This document shows, piece after piece, positions 54,401 to 62,471 of a DNA stretch of 64,000 nt. Numbering within the stretch: the stretch's first letter is position 1; every line of letters begins with the position of its first letter. The stretch covers positions 1,994,902-2,058,901 of the forward strand of contig JABFGC010000002.1 in the NCBI GenBank assembly GCA_013112685.1, read 5' to 3'. The translations under genes were made by a program, and so were the position numbers. This DNA is from Chloroflexota bacterium. GTDB taxonomy: Bacteria; Chloroflexota; Anaerolineae; Anaerolineales; Villigracilaceae. The notes beneath the pieces are model-generated. The model was not told where the DNA came from. It made no database searches and worked only from the letters and a program-made list of their open reading frames with translations.

Positions 54401-54436
54401 TTTTTTACTCCTTTTCTTTTGAATGTTTACACCCCG

Positions 54437-54478
54437 AATGTACTCCTCCCCCGTCAAAAACTGTATGACCCAGATCAA
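54437..54478 (-). promoter_or_regulatory. Fnr-type operator and promoter of the hemerythrin gene
   Basis: TTGATCTGGGTCAT (54478-54465) matches the Anr/Fnr-type consensus TTGAT-N4-GTCAA at nine of ten positions. A -10 box TACATT (54442-54437) lies so that the site is centred about 41.5 bases before the predicted start, the class II activator position. Confidence 0.7.
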
Positions 54479-54498
54479 TTAACTGCACCCGAATTCCA

Positions 54499-54602
54499 TG
54501 TCGTCGCGAGGAGGGTTGAAGACCCGACGAAGCACCTCCTGGGAACGTGGAGATTGCTTACCGCTACGAGGCATACGTCGCGGTTTGCGCTCGCAATGAC
54601 AT
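54499..54602. repeat. Degenerate TCATTGCGAG-type palindromic repeat
   Basis: TGTCGTCGCGAGGAGGGTTG, CCGACGAAGCACCTCC, GTGGAGATTGCTTACC and GCTCGCAATGACATAG. A diverged copy of the family at 34264 and 38766, in the gap between the hemerythrin and Crp/Fnr genes. Confidence 0.7.
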
Positions 54603-54620
54603 AGATGGCGAAGGGTTGGA

Positions 54621-55373
54621 TTAACGATACGGTTTGCTTATCAATTCCTCCAACTTCTTCATATCCAGGATCGTCACCCATTTTCTTCCGGTCTTGACCC
54701 AGCCTTCGTCCGCAAAGCGGCTCATCACCCGGCTGACCGTTTCGGTGGTGGACCCGGTCATTGCCGCCAGATCCTGACGCGAGAACGGCAGTTGAATCAG
54801 GACTCCCTCTCCGCGAGATTCGCCCAATTTCGACGCCAACCGCATCAGGGCAGACGCGATGCGCTGCTCCACCGTGTAAGCGCTCAACTGCTTGACGATT
54901 TCCTGCGACTCCGTCAATCGCCGGCTGACAGCATCCAGCACCTTGCGCGTCACGTCGGGATGGTCGGCAAGGATGCCGTCGAAATCCCTGGAAGAGATGC
55001 GCAGGATGCAGGAATCGGTTTGGGCGATGGCGGTCTCTGTGTGGGCGCGCCCGCTCAAAGTCGAGAAAGAGCCGAAGTAGTCGCCGCCGTGCAAGATGTC
55101 CAGCAGAACCTCCCGCCCCGACTCGGCGTTCCGTACCAGCTTCACTTTTCCCATCGCCACGAGATGGAGATATGCCGCCTCGTCGCCTTCATGATATATG
55201 CGCTCGTCCGCAGGGACATCCACATCATGGAACAGGTTGTTGATTTTGGAGATGGCAGCGGGGGGCAAATGTTTGAAGAACGGCAGCCTGCCGATGATCT
55301 TCAGGCGATAGTCCGTCGAGCAGACTGCGGGGTCCACCCATTCCAGGCGCACAGGCGATTTGGGACGCGTCAT
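54621..55373 (-). CDS. Crp/Fnr family transcription regulator
   Basis: A 250-residue regulator: cNMP-type beta barrel (residues 25-145; HEGDEAAYLHLVAMGKVKLV, ILHGGDYFGSFSTLSGR), a dimer helix and a winged helix-turn-helix (195-240; FSRQDLAAMTGSTTETVSRV, MSRFADEGWVKTGRKWVTI). There is no N-terminal Cys cluster, so it is not an iron-sulfur Fnr; heme or a nucleotide may be the ligand. The ATG at 55373 overlaps the stop of the upstream lipoprotein gene (TAATG) and has GGAG five bases upstream. It probably binds the TTGAT site before the hemerythrin gene. Confidence 0.92.
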   Translation of the reverse strand: MTRPKSPVRLEWVDPAVCSTDYRLKIIGRLPFFKHLPPAAISKINNLFHDVDVPADERIYHEGDEAAYLHLVAMGKVKLVRNAESGREVLLDILHGGDYFGSFSTLSGRAHTETAIAQTDSCILRISSRDFDGILADHPDVTRKVLDAVSRRLTESQEIVKQLSAYTVEQRIASALMRLASKLGESRGEGVLIQLPFSRQDLAAMTGSTTETVSRVMSRFADEGWVKTGRKWVTILDMKKLEELISKPYR

Positions 55374-56812
55374 TATTTCTCCTTCGTTCCCAGGTAATAT
55401 AACAGGAATAGAATCCCCGCAATGATAAATCCCCACGTCCAGCAGGACCAGCCTTTTTGAGGTTCTTCGACCGGTGTTTGCGTCGGCGGAACAGCCGTGG
55501 GCTGAGCAGGTTCCGGCTGTTCATATTGCGCCTGGTCTATCAGCCACTCCTCTTTATAAACATCGTCGGAATACTCGAACCAGACGTGGCTGAAGACCTC
55601 AGCCTGAATGCCGATGTTGACTTTTATTCCGTCATACAGTTTCCACCAATTGGGTTCCGGGGAAATTTGCAACTTGAGGTAGGCGTCCACCTTGGCGGTG
55701 GGTCCAATGAAGTCGTATATCATCAATTGAATCTGCGCGCGCGAATACGTTTTCAATTCGCTTTCGTATTGAAACTCCGGCGGCTGGTAGGCTGAGATGC
55801 CGGGTTGAAATCCTTCGGCGGGGGTGACGATATCCCAAATCCCGTTTGGTCCGTTTCGATATGCCAAGCCAGACGTCAGGCTCGCTTCCTGGGTAATGCC
55901 GGTGGAGATCGAAGCGGAAATTTTTCCGTCCAGCCCGACGAAGAGCGAGAGTTCCGGCGTGATGATGACCGGCACAAAATCCACCCAGATAATGACCGGC
56001 TTGAAGCGATACCAGGCGATCTGCGCCGGGTCCGGCTGGACGGGACCGAGCAGGTTGACCTTCGAACTGACAGTCAACTCCGACTTTTCGTCAACGTTCA
56101 ACATAAAGGTCACATCCGTCAGTTGTTGACCGATGATTTTCGTCGAAAATATGAATCGGGGGTCGAAACTGACGTTCCCGTTTACCAGTACCTGGTCTTC
56201 CTTGGAATTCAGGTTCAGATCGTCGTCGTAGATCACAACGTCCTTCAACTCGATACTGAATTCTCCGGGCGATTTCAGGCTTGGAATTCCCATGGCTTTC
56301 ATCTGCAAACCCGATATCTCCCAATATTCCTCGATGTTTTCGCGCGTCAGAGGGATTTCATCGGTGAGAATCTCCGCCTGCACAAAGACATCCTCCAGCA
56401 CCGCCGGTACCGTCTCGACGCGGATCGAATAACCATCGGAGGTCACGCCTGTCACCCTGCGCAGAAACCCATAGCGGGTCTGTTCGGTGATTTCACCCAC
56501 CAGGATGTCATCCGGTTCCAGTATGATCGTATTGAACAGTTCATAGGAGAAGATGTAGGTATTGTCTTCCACGCCCCAGAGGTACCGATATAACAAATCC
56601 CCGCTCAAGACTTTGGTTCGATAGTACACGACCGGAACAAGAGGCTCGGATGCTTCTGTAATCACACGTTCCGGTTCCAATACTGCTGGCGTCTCAGCGA
56701 TGACGACGACCTCCTCCACTGGAATCGCCTCGGGAGCCATCTCCGCCCCGCCGCATGAGACGACAAGAGCCGCGCACAGCAACGCGGCAAACAAGAGGTT
56801 AAATTTGTTCAT
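55373..56812 (-). CDS. Large lipoprotein of unknown function with C-terminal membrane anchor
   Basis: A 479-residue protein starting at 56812 (GGGAGGG six bases upstream) with lipobox VVSC (Cys about 20) and a hydrophobic C-terminal helix (WTWGFIIAGILFLLYYLG) before TKEK. Residues 60-440 are mostly beta; the family is not recognised. The segment VLSGDLLYRYLWGVEDNTYI begins a conserved-looking domain with VLVGEITEQTRYGFLRRVTG. A Pro/Thr/Glu linker precedes the last helix. Its stop overlaps the Crp/Fnr start, so the regulator is translated in coupling with it. The 280 bases upstream of it hold no gene; they contain an ACGGACGACGCGGATACGGA-type repeat. Confidence 0.75.
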   Translation of the reverse strand: MNKFNLLFAALLCAALVVSCGGAEMAPEAIPVEEVVVIAETPAVLEPERVITEASEPLVPVVYYRTKVLSGDLLYRYLWGVEDNTYIFSYELFNTIILEPDDILVGEITEQTRYGFLRRVTGVTSDGYSIRVETVPAVLEDVFVQAEILTDEIPLTRENIEEYWEISGLQMKAMGIPSLKSPGEFSIELKDVVIYDDDLNLNSKEDQVLVNGNVSFDPRFIFSTKIIGQQLTDVTFMLNVDEKSELTVSSKVNLLGPVQPDPAQIAWYRFKPVIIWVDFVPVIITPELSLFVGLDGKISASISTGITQEASLTSGLAYRNGPNGIWDIVTPAEGFQPGISAYQPPEFQYESELKTYSRAQIQLMIYDFIGPTAKVDAYLKLQISPEPNWWKLYDGIKVNIGIQAEVFSHVWFEYSDDVYKEEWLIDQAQYEQPEPAQPTAVPPTQTPVEEPQKGWSCWTWGFIIAGILFLLYYLGTKEK

Positions 56813-57091
56813 TGAACCCTCCCGGCTCGCAAAATCAGTATAGTCTTTTTTAATCCGCAATTCAATACGGTTTGCGGATTAACCATATAGTGGTTCTCCT
56901 GAGATTGCCGTGATTTTGTACACGGACGACGCGGATACGGATTCACACAGAAAAAGCGTTTATGAAATCCATATTCTCCGTGCAAACCGTGTCCAAAAGG
57001 TTTTAATCAAGGTTAGAATTGTCCCTGTACGAAGAAAGCAAAACCGCCTTCAAGATGGAAACATCGAAAAACACAAAAGAAAGGATGGCAA

Positions 57092-58900
57092 ATGCCCACC
57101 GCCCTTCCCCGTTCAAAAGTCAAGAAAAACCAAACCTGGAATTCCGAAAGCGTCTTCCCTTCGCCCGAAGCGTTCGACGCGGAAGTAAAAGACCTGCTCG
57201 AAAGCCTCGAAACGGTGAAGAAATACAAGGGTCGTCTTGGAGAAAGTCCCGATGTGTTCATCGAAGCCATGCAGTTCATGGATAAACTCGCCCAGCGCGC
57301 CGCGAAGATTCAAGTGTATGCCACCATGTCCAGTGCGGTGGATACCGCCGACCAGACGGGCGCGGCGATGAGCGGAAAAGCCATGTCCGCGTTCGCCCAA
57401 GTGGGAGCAGAAACTTCATTTGTGGATCCAGAACTCCTGTCCATGGGCGAGGCGAGGTTGCGTCAATGGCTGGCGGAAGACCCTTATATGGGAATGTACG
57501 AGCATTACATCAACGACCTTTTCCGCAGGCAGGCGCACGTCCGCAGCGCGGAGGTGGAGGAACTGTTCGGCATGATGCGCGATCCGTTCGGGACAGTGCG
57601 CACCACGGCGCATCTTCTGGCGAACGCCGATTTCAAATTCAAGCCTGCGAAAAACAGCGAAGGCAAAAAGGTGGATTTGACCCAGAGCACGCTCGACGCC
57701 ATCCTCAGCGGTTCGGATCGAAAAGCGCGCCAGACCGCCTGGGAGAATTACAACGACAAGTATCTCGAATTCAAAAACACGCTCGCCAGCAACCTGACCG
57801 CTTCCATCAAACAGAACGTGTTCAACATGAAGGCGCGCAGGTTCAATTCGTCGCTCGAAGCCACACTCTTCAACGGGAATGTGCCGGTGGAGATGTTCCA
57901 CAACCTGTTGGGCATCTTCAAGAAAAACCTGCCGCTCTGGCACAAGTATTGGCGCATCCGCCGCAAGGCATTGGGCGTGAAGACCCTGCATCCTTATGAT
58001 GTGTGGGCGCCGTTGACAACGAAGAAACACAGGGTCCCGTTTGAAAAAGCCGTGGATTGGATCAGCGCCGGGCTGGAGCCGATGGGCAGGGAGTACGTGG
58101 ACATCATGCGCAAGGGCTGTCTCAAGGATCGCTGGGTGGATTGGTCGCCGAACGCGGGCAAGCGTCAGGGCGCGTTTTCGACGCGCGTACCCAGCGACAC
58201 GCATCCCTTCATCTTGATGAGCTACACCGACGACATCGGCAGTATGAGCACGCTCGCGCACGAACTCGGTCACTCGATGCACGCTTATTACGCCAGCCGC
58301 GCCCAGCCGATGATCTACTACCTATACCCGTCCATCATCTCGGAGACCGCCTCCAACTTCCACCAGGCGATGACGCGCGCCCATTTGCTCAAGACCAACA
58401 CCGACAGATATTTCCAGACCGCGCTGCTCGAGGAAGCGATGGATAACTTCCACCGTTACTTCTTCATCATGCCCACGCTCGCCCGCTTCGAACTGGAAAC
58501 GCACCAGCGCATCGAAAAGGGGCAGCCGCTCACCGCCGATTTCATGATCGAGCTGATGGCGGAATTGTTCAGCGAGGGTTTCGGCGGCGAAATGAACCTG
58601 GACCGGGAACGGGTCGGCATCACCTGGGGCACGTTCACCACGCATCTTTACATTGACTATTACTCGTTCCAATACGCCATCGGAATCTCCGCCGCGAACG
58701 CCATTGCCAAACGCATTCTCGACGGCGTCCCCAACGCCGCGCAGGAGCACATCGAATTCCTGAAAGCAGGCTCGTCCAAGCCGCCGATGGAGGTCTACAA
58801 AATTGCAGGCATTGACATGACCAGTGTCCAACCCATCGAAGATGCGTTCGCAGTGTTGGAGGAGTACGTTGACCGGCTGGGAGTTTTGACAGATAAATAA
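57092..58900 (+). CDS. pepF: M3 family oligoendopeptidase F
   Basis: A 602-residue zinc metallopeptidase. The zinc-binding motif is LAHELGHSMHAYYASR (HExxH) with the third ligand Glu in PSIISETASNFHQAM. N-terminal helical domain residues 1-200 (SVFPSPEAFDAEVKDLLESL) and LMSYTDDIGSMSTLAHE before the motif are typical of M3B enzymes. It digests peptides of 7-17 residues in the cytoplasm. The ATG at 57092 has AAAGGAT five bases upstream. A terminator follows. Confidence 0.95.
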   Translation: MPTALPRSKVKKNQTWNSESVFPSPEAFDAEVKDLLESLETVKKYKGRLGESPDVFIEAMQFMDKLAQRAAKIQVYATMSSAVDTADQTGAAMSGKAMSAFAQVGAETSFVDPELLSMGEARLRQWLAEDPYMGMYEHYINDLFRRQAHVRSAEVEELFGMMRDPFGTVRTTAHLLANADFKFKPAKNSEGKKVDLTQSTLDAILSGSDRKARQTAWENYNDKYLEFKNTLASNLTASIKQNVFNMKARRFNSSLEATLFNGNVPVEMFHNLLGIFKKNLPLWHKYWRIRRKALGVKTLHPYDVWAPLTTKKHRVPFEKAVDWISAGLEPMGREYVDIMRKGCLKDRWVDWSPNAGKRQGAFSTRVPSDTHPFILMSYTDDIGSMSTLAHELGHSMHAYYASRAQPMIYYLYPSIISETASNFHQAMTRAHLLKTNTDRYFQTALLEEAMDNFHRYFFIMPTLARFELETHQRIEKGQPLTADFMIELMAELFSEGFGGEMNLDRERVGITWGTFTTHLYIDYYSFQYAIGISAANAIAKRILDGVPNAAQEHIEFLKAGSSKPPMEVYKIAGIDMTSVQPIEDAFAVLEEYVDRLGVLTDK

Positions 58901-58910
58901 GGCTTAGCGA

Positions 58911-58949
58911 GACTTCCGAATTCTCGAAGAATTCGGAAGTCTTTTTTTC
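58911..58949 (+). terminator. Terminator after pepF
   Basis: GACTTCCGAATTC, loop TCGA, GAATTCGGAAGTC and seven T. The stem directly precedes the -35 box of the next operon. Confidence 0.92.
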
Positions 58950-58951
58950 TC

Positions 58952-59000
58952 TTGACAAATAGACGATTATCTATATAATATCTCATAGAAGTTTATCTAT
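58952..59000 (+). promoter_or_regulatory. Promoter of the arsR cluster with two operators
   Basis: TTGACA (58952-58957), 16 bases, TATAAT (58974-58979). ATAGACGATTATCTAT (58959-58974) fills the spacer and ATAGAAGTTTATCTAT (58985-59000) covers the start region, both of the form ATAGA-N6-TCTAT. A third copy lies at 59666. This is the expected position for repression by the ArsR protein encoded here. Confidence 0.85.
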
Positions 59001-59324
59001 ATGAAACCATCCCTTCCCATCGCCTGCAACATGAACGTTTTCACGCCCGAACAACGCGACGCCCACCTGCAAATGACCAACCGGTTGTTTGCGAAAGTCA
59101 CGTCCGTCGCGGCGCAGGAAAACGGTTATCGGTTTGCCCTGCCTTATGAGGCGGAGAGCCTTGTCGAACTGGGCAAATTCATTGCCAACGAACGACTGTG
59201 TTGCCCGTTTTTGGAATTCTCGCTGACGGTCAAGCCCGGTGAAGAACCTGTCCTTCTATCCCTCTCAGGTCCCGATGGCACGAGGGAGTTCCTGCGTGCC
59301 GAGTTTAGTGAGGCGTTTGCATGA
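59001..59324 (+). CDS. Cys-containing small protein of an ArsR operon
   Basis: A 107-residue protein of unknown function. The segment NERLCCPFLEFSLTVKPGE with paired Cys and LLSLSGPDGTREFLRAEF is shared by proteins often found in arsenic or mercury gene sets, as far as I recognise. The ATG at 59001 directly follows the second ArsR operator. Its end overlaps the arsR start by four bases (ATGA). A metal-binding role is a guess from the Cys pair. Confidence 0.65.
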   Translation: MKPSLPIACNMNVFTPEQRDAHLQMTNRLFAKVTSVAAQENGYRFALPYEAESLVELGKFIANERLCCPFLEFSLTVKPGEEPVLLSLSGPDGTREFLRAEFSEAFA

Positions 59325-59632
59325 AACTCAATCCCGTCTTGTTTGCCAAAGCCATCGCCGACGAGACCCGCCAGAAGATCATGAGCGAGTGTTGCTGCTG
59401 CTGGATCTCCGTCGGCGAACTGACCGAGAAACTCAAGGTCACGCAGCCCACCGTCTCGCATCACCTCGCCATTTTGCGCGAGGCGGGTCTGGTGAACGTG
59501 CGCGAGGAAGGCAAGCAGACCTTTTACTCGCTCAACCAGGAAAACATCGCCGTCTGCTGCGGTCAGATCATGCTCAAGTTTGCGCCGGAGGAAGAGGCGA
59601 CCGAAGCCGTCGTCAAAGTTGTCAGCAGATAG
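59321..59632 (+). CDS. arsR: ArsR/SmtB family metalloregulator
   Basis: A 103-residue winged-helix repressor: AIADETRQKIMSECCCCWIS, VGELTEKLKVTQPTVSHHLA (recognition helix) and ILREAGLVNVREEGKQTFYS. The four consecutive Cys in the helix after MSE resemble metalloid sites of ArsR, which release DNA on binding As(III). It is translationally coupled to the gene before it. Three ATAGA-N6-TCTAT sites in this cluster are probable operators. Confidence 0.92.
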   Translation: MKLNPVLFAKAIADETRQKIMSECCCCWISVGELTEKLKVTQPTVSHHLAILREAGLVNVREEGKQTFYSLNQENIAVCCGQIMLKFAPEEEATEAVVKVVSR

Positions 59633-59665
59633 CCGCATGTACCGGTAATTTTTTTACTTCAATAA

Positions 59666-59681
59666 ATAGACAAGTTTCTAT
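59666..59681 (+). promoter_or_regulatory. ArsR operator before the arsM part
   Basis: ATAGACAAGTTTCTAT has the same ATAGA-N6-TCTAT form as the two sites at 58959 and 58985. It lies 15 bases before the small gene at 59696, so the arsM unit is probably under the same repressor. Confidence 0.75.
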
Positions 59682-59695
59682 ATGAAAGAGGAACC

Positions 59696-59827
59696 ATGTA
59701 CGCAGAAATCCTTCTCATCATCGGCATTCCCGCCATCCTGTTTGGCTTGGCGCGTTCCACCGAAAAGGTCCTGGACATCCGCCAGCGCCAGCGGGATAAG
59801 GGGATCAATTTGAAGCCCTACCTATAA
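59696..59827 (+). CDS. 43-residue membrane protein
   Basis: An ATG at 59696 after AGAGGAACC opens a 43-codon frame: MYAEILLIIGIPAILFGLAR then STEKVLDIRQRQRDKGINLK. One membrane helix (residues 4-18) and a basic tail. It lies between the third ArsR operator and arsM, 18 bases before the latter. Too short for family recognition; supported by the good Shine-Dalgarno sequence and the operon position. Confidence 0.55.
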   Translation: MYAEILLIIGIPAILFGLARSTEKVLDIRQRQRDKGINLKPYL

Positions 59828-59845
59828 TTCCACAAGGAGAAACCA

Positions 59846-60643
59846 ATGACTCAATCCCCCACCCCCATCCATGACGCCGTGCGCGAGCATTACGCCGAGC
59901 GGATCAAAAGCAGCGCCTCGTGTTGCGGACCTTCGGACTGCTGCACGCCAGAGAGCAATCTCTACCCGACAGATTTACTTGCCACCCTCCCCACCGACGT
60001 AGCCAACACCAGTTACGGCTGCGGCGACCCGATCACGCTCGCTTCCCTGCAGCCCGGTCAAACCGCCCTTGATCTCGGCTCCGGCGCAGGACTGGACTGT
60101 CTACTGGCTGCCCAGAAAGTCGGTCCCGAAGGACGCGTGATCGGCGTGGACATGACTCCCGAAATGATCGAACGCGCCCGGGCGAATGCGAAGCGTGTCA
60201 ATGCGGCGAACGTCGAATTCCGCCAGGGATTCCTCGAAGACCTGCCCGTCGAATCGGACACGGTGGATGTGATCATCTCCAATTGCGTGATCAACCTTTC
60301 GCCTGACAAACAAAAGGTGTTCGGCGAAGCCTTCCGCGTGTTGAAGCCCGGCGGCAAACTGGCTGTCTCGGATATCGTCACCGACGGCGAACTGCCGCAA
60401 GAGGTGCGTCAAAGCCTGGCAGCGTGGGCGGGATGCGTGGCGGGCGCTGTGGATGCAAAAGATTACGTCGCCATGATGGAAGCGGTCGGCTTCCGCGATA
60501 TTTCCATCAGACCCGTGTTCTTCGACAAGGAAACGGTTGACTCTGCACTGGGCGACATGAAACTGGACGCAGGCAGTTTTCCGAAAGATGAAATTTACAA
60601 GGCGGTCTACAGCGCGAAGATCACGGCGTATAAACCGGCATAA
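59846..60643 (+). CDS. arsM: ArsM, arsenite methyltransferase
   Basis: A 265-residue SAM methyltransferase. The arsenite-binding Cys residues are in SSASCCGPSDCC, SYGCGDP and AWAGCVAGAV; SAM motif ALDLGSGAGLDCLLAAQKVG and GVDMTPEMIERARANAKRV follow, with ISNCVINLSPDK. It methylates As(III) to volatile or less toxic forms. AGGAG lies seven bases before the ATG. It is controlled by the ArsR system encoded upstream. Confidence 0.95.
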   Translation: MTQSPTPIHDAVREHYAERIKSSASCCGPSDCCTPESNLYPTDLLATLPTDVANTSYGCGDPITLASLQPGQTALDLGSGAGLDCLLAAQKVGPEGRVIGVDMTPEMIERARANAKRVNAANVEFRQGFLEDLPVESDTVDVIISNCVINLSPDKQKVFGEAFRVLKPGGKLAVSDIVTDGELPQEVRQSLAAWAGCVAGAVDAKDYVAMMEAVGFRDISIRPVFFDKETVDSALGDMKLDAGSFPKDEIYKAVYSAKITAYKPA

Positions 60644-60647
60644 TCAA

Positions 60648-60683
60648 AACGGTGACAGCCGCTTGTGCGCGGCTGTCACCGTT
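60648..60683 (+). terminator. Hairpin after arsM
   Basis: AACGGTGACAGCCGC, loop TTGTGC, GCGGCTGTCACCGTT: a perfect 15-base-pair stem starting four bases after the stop; no T tract, so it may terminate weakly or protect the mRNA end. Confidence 0.7.
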
Positions 60684-60709
60684 ATTCTCCGGCAAAAGGA
60701 ATACAGGCG

Positions 60710-61309
60710 ATGAGCGCAAGCGAGTCGGAATTTCAAATAATCCACGACGCCTTTCAACCCAAGATACTTCGCTTCATGGCGCGCATGGTTGCGGAAGATG
60801 AGGCGGAAGACCTGACCCAGGAGGTCTTTGTAAAGATCAGCCGCGCTTTGAACACGTTTCGAGGCGAGTCGTCACTATCCACCTGGGTGTATCGGATCGC
60901 GACCAATACCGCGCTGGACAGATTGCGAAGTCCATCCTTCCAACAAGACCGGATTGCCCTTGACCGGCGCGGTTCAGAAGAAGAAACAGAGATCGAAGAC
61001 GGAAACATGTGGACCGGGGAAAAGATACCCCCAGTGGAACACCAGGTATTTCGGAAGGAAATGAACGAGTGCATCTGTGATTTCATTGGGAGGCTTCCAG
61101 GAAATTATCGAACAGTTCTCGTTCTCAGTGAACTCGAAGGATTCAGGAACACGGAGATTTCAGAGATCCTCGGCATTTCCCTGGAGACCGTGAAAATCAG
61201 ATTGCACCGTGCGCGGGAGAAATTGAAAGAGGAATTCATGGCGAAGTGCGATTCCTACTGGCTGGAGGACAACGAATTCCTGCCCGAACTGAGGCGGATG
61301 GAGAAATAG
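60710..61309 (+). CDS. ECF sigma factor
   Basis: A 199-residue group IV sigma factor: FQPKILRFMARMVAEDEAED, LTQEVFVKISRALNTFRGES and WVYRIATNTALDRLR (region 2), GRLPGNYRTVLVLSELEGFR and ISEILGISLETVKIRLHRAR (region 4). The C-terminus carries CDSYWLEDNEFLPELRRME, an extension often seen in sigma factors that sit beside AhpD-like proteins. The next gene encodes such a protein. No anti-sigma gene is adjacent. The ATG at 60710 is chosen over an upstream frame that starts in the hairpin. Confidence 0.9.
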   Translation: MSASESEFQIIHDAFQPKILRFMARMVAEDEAEDLTQEVFVKISRALNTFRGESSLSTWVYRIATNTALDRLRSPSFQQDRIALDRRGSEEETEIEDGNMWTGEKIPPVEHQVFRKEMNECICDFIGRLPGNYRTVLVLSELEGFRNTEISEILGISLETVKIRLHRAREKLKEEFMAKCDSYWLEDNEFLPELRRMEK

Positions 61310-61375
61310 AACAACCGGGGGCGTATCCTTTTTTACCAGCGCTCGTCAATAGGGGTGAAAAGGAGACGATATTCC

Positions 61376-61642
61376 ATGAAACTCGACAATCGGACTGGAG
61401 AATTGATCGCAGTTGGCGCATCCGTCGCTGCAGGCTGTCAGCCGTGCCTGAAATATCACGCCGGGAAGGCTTTGGAAAGCGGAGCCGAGGGGCAGGAGAT
61501 CGCGGACGCAATTGAGATCGGCAGAATGGTCAGGAAGGGCGCATCCGCCAACATGGATAAATTCATTTCGGGACTGACCCAAAACGTCCCGTCCGAGGCG
61601 GCTGAGACAGATAGCGGGTGCGGGTGCAATCCCGCCAAATAA
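61376..61642 (+). CDS. AhpD/carboxymuconolactone-decarboxylase-like protein
   Basis: An 88-residue helical protein with the CxxCxxxH redox motif in AAGCQPCLKYHAGKALESGA, the active site of AhpD-like peroxidase partners. A Cys-rich tail (SGCGCNPAK) could bind metal. GGAG lies ten bases before the ATG at 61376; a GTG seven codons upstream is possible. Linkage with the sigma factor suggests a redox- or metal-sensing pair. Confidence 0.85.
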   Translation: MKLDNRTGELIAVGASVAAGCQPCLKYHAGKALESGAEGQEIADAIEIGRMVRKGASANMDKFISGLTQNVPSEAAETDSGCGCNPAK

Positions 61643-61661
61643 ACAATCACGGAAGGTAAAA

Positions 61662-62039
61662 ATGGATAACACACAACTCATGAACAGGAGATTTAGAAGC
61701 GCGGCTCGGGGCTTGCTTGCCATCCTCTGGGGCGCGACCATCCTCTTCGATTTCATCCCCCTCGGAGTCGGGCTGATCGGCAGTGGGCTGATTCTGCTTG
61801 GGGTGAACGTCCTCCGCTCGATGAACGATCTGCCGATCCAGAACGACAATGGGATGATTGGCGGCCTGGCGCTCGCCTGGGGCGGGTTGGAACTTACGCG
61901 TCCGTTTCTGCACTGGTTATTTCCATCCGCCGACCTGGACTGGGCAATCTTCGCAATCCTGTTGGCGGGGTTCGGCGTCAGCCTGCTTGCGCGTGAACTA
62001 CTGCAAGTCCGCAGGGCGGGGTTTGGGGAATCGCGTTGA
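61662..62039 (+). CDS. Small membrane protein of unknown function
   Basis: A 125-residue protein with three membrane segments (about 15-33, 36-52, 90-110) and a basic end (LLQVRRAGFGESR). It lies 19 bases after the AhpD-like gene and 22 before the DUF2892 gene, so all probably share an mRNA. Family not recognised. Confidence 0.7.
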   Translation: MDNTQLMNRRFRSAARGLLAILWGATILFDFIPLGVGLIGSGLILLGVNVLRSMNDLPIQNDNGMIGGLALAWGGLELTRPFLHWLFPSADLDWAIFAILLAGFGVSLLARELLQVRRAGFGESR

Positions 62040-62061
62040 GGTTCGAAAGGAGTTGAATGCC

Positions 62062-62271
62062 ATGTATCTCGAATCCGGCAGGGATTTGTTCCGAGGGGCG
62101 ATGATCCTGATTTCCGCTGCGCTTGCTTATTGGGTTGACCTCGTCGCCGGGCTGGCGCTGGCGGTCTTCGTGGGGGTGATGACCCTGCAAAGCGTTTTCA
62201 CCGATTGGTGCCCGGCGGATTTGCTCCTAAAGCCAATGGGACTGAAGAAGAAACTGGAACATAAGAAGTAG
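62062..62271 (+). CDS. DUF2892-like inner membrane protein
   Basis: A 69-residue protein with two membrane helices and the TDWCPADLLLKPMGLKKKLE end that resembles the GxCPxxxxLG motif of the YgaP/DUF2892 family. AGGAG lies nine bases before the ATG at 62062. Such proteins occur in sulfur and redox gene sets. It is the last gene of this cluster. Confidence 0.78.
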   Translation: MYLESGRDLFRGAMILISAALAYWVDLVAGLALAVFVGVMTLQSVFTDWCPADLLLKPMGLKKKLEHKK

Positions 62272-62312
62272 AGGACTTTCCATCGCCCGCAGGCAAAACC
62301 ACCCTCATTTGA

Positions 62313-62338
62313 AGTGGACAGCGATCACTGTCCACTTG
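62313..62338 (+). terminator. Hairpin downstream of the DUF2892 gene
   Basis: AAGTGGACAG, loop CGATCA, CTGTCCACTT: a ten-base-pair stem about 40 bases after the stop; no T tract. Confidence 0.55.
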
Positions 62339-62377
62339 CGTCTCCCGCATGCTTATCAAACTTTAACCTTCGTCATA

Positions 62378-62425
62378 TTGACAGTGCAATCCTTCGGGGG
62401 TAAAAACAAACCGACTAGTCGGTTT
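62378..62425 (+). promoter_or_regulatory. tetR promoter and palindromic operator
   Basis: TTGACA (62378-62383), 17 bases, TAAAAA (62401-62406). AAACCGACTAGTCGGTTT (62408-62425), a perfect 18-base palindrome, covers the predicted start point. ACCGACTAGTCGGT-type sites are common TetR operators, so the regulator encoded next probably represses itself. Confidence 0.82.
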
Positions 62426-62471
62426 TATTTCAATTTCTCCTCTCCCTATGGGAGTGGCAGGGTGAGGGCTC

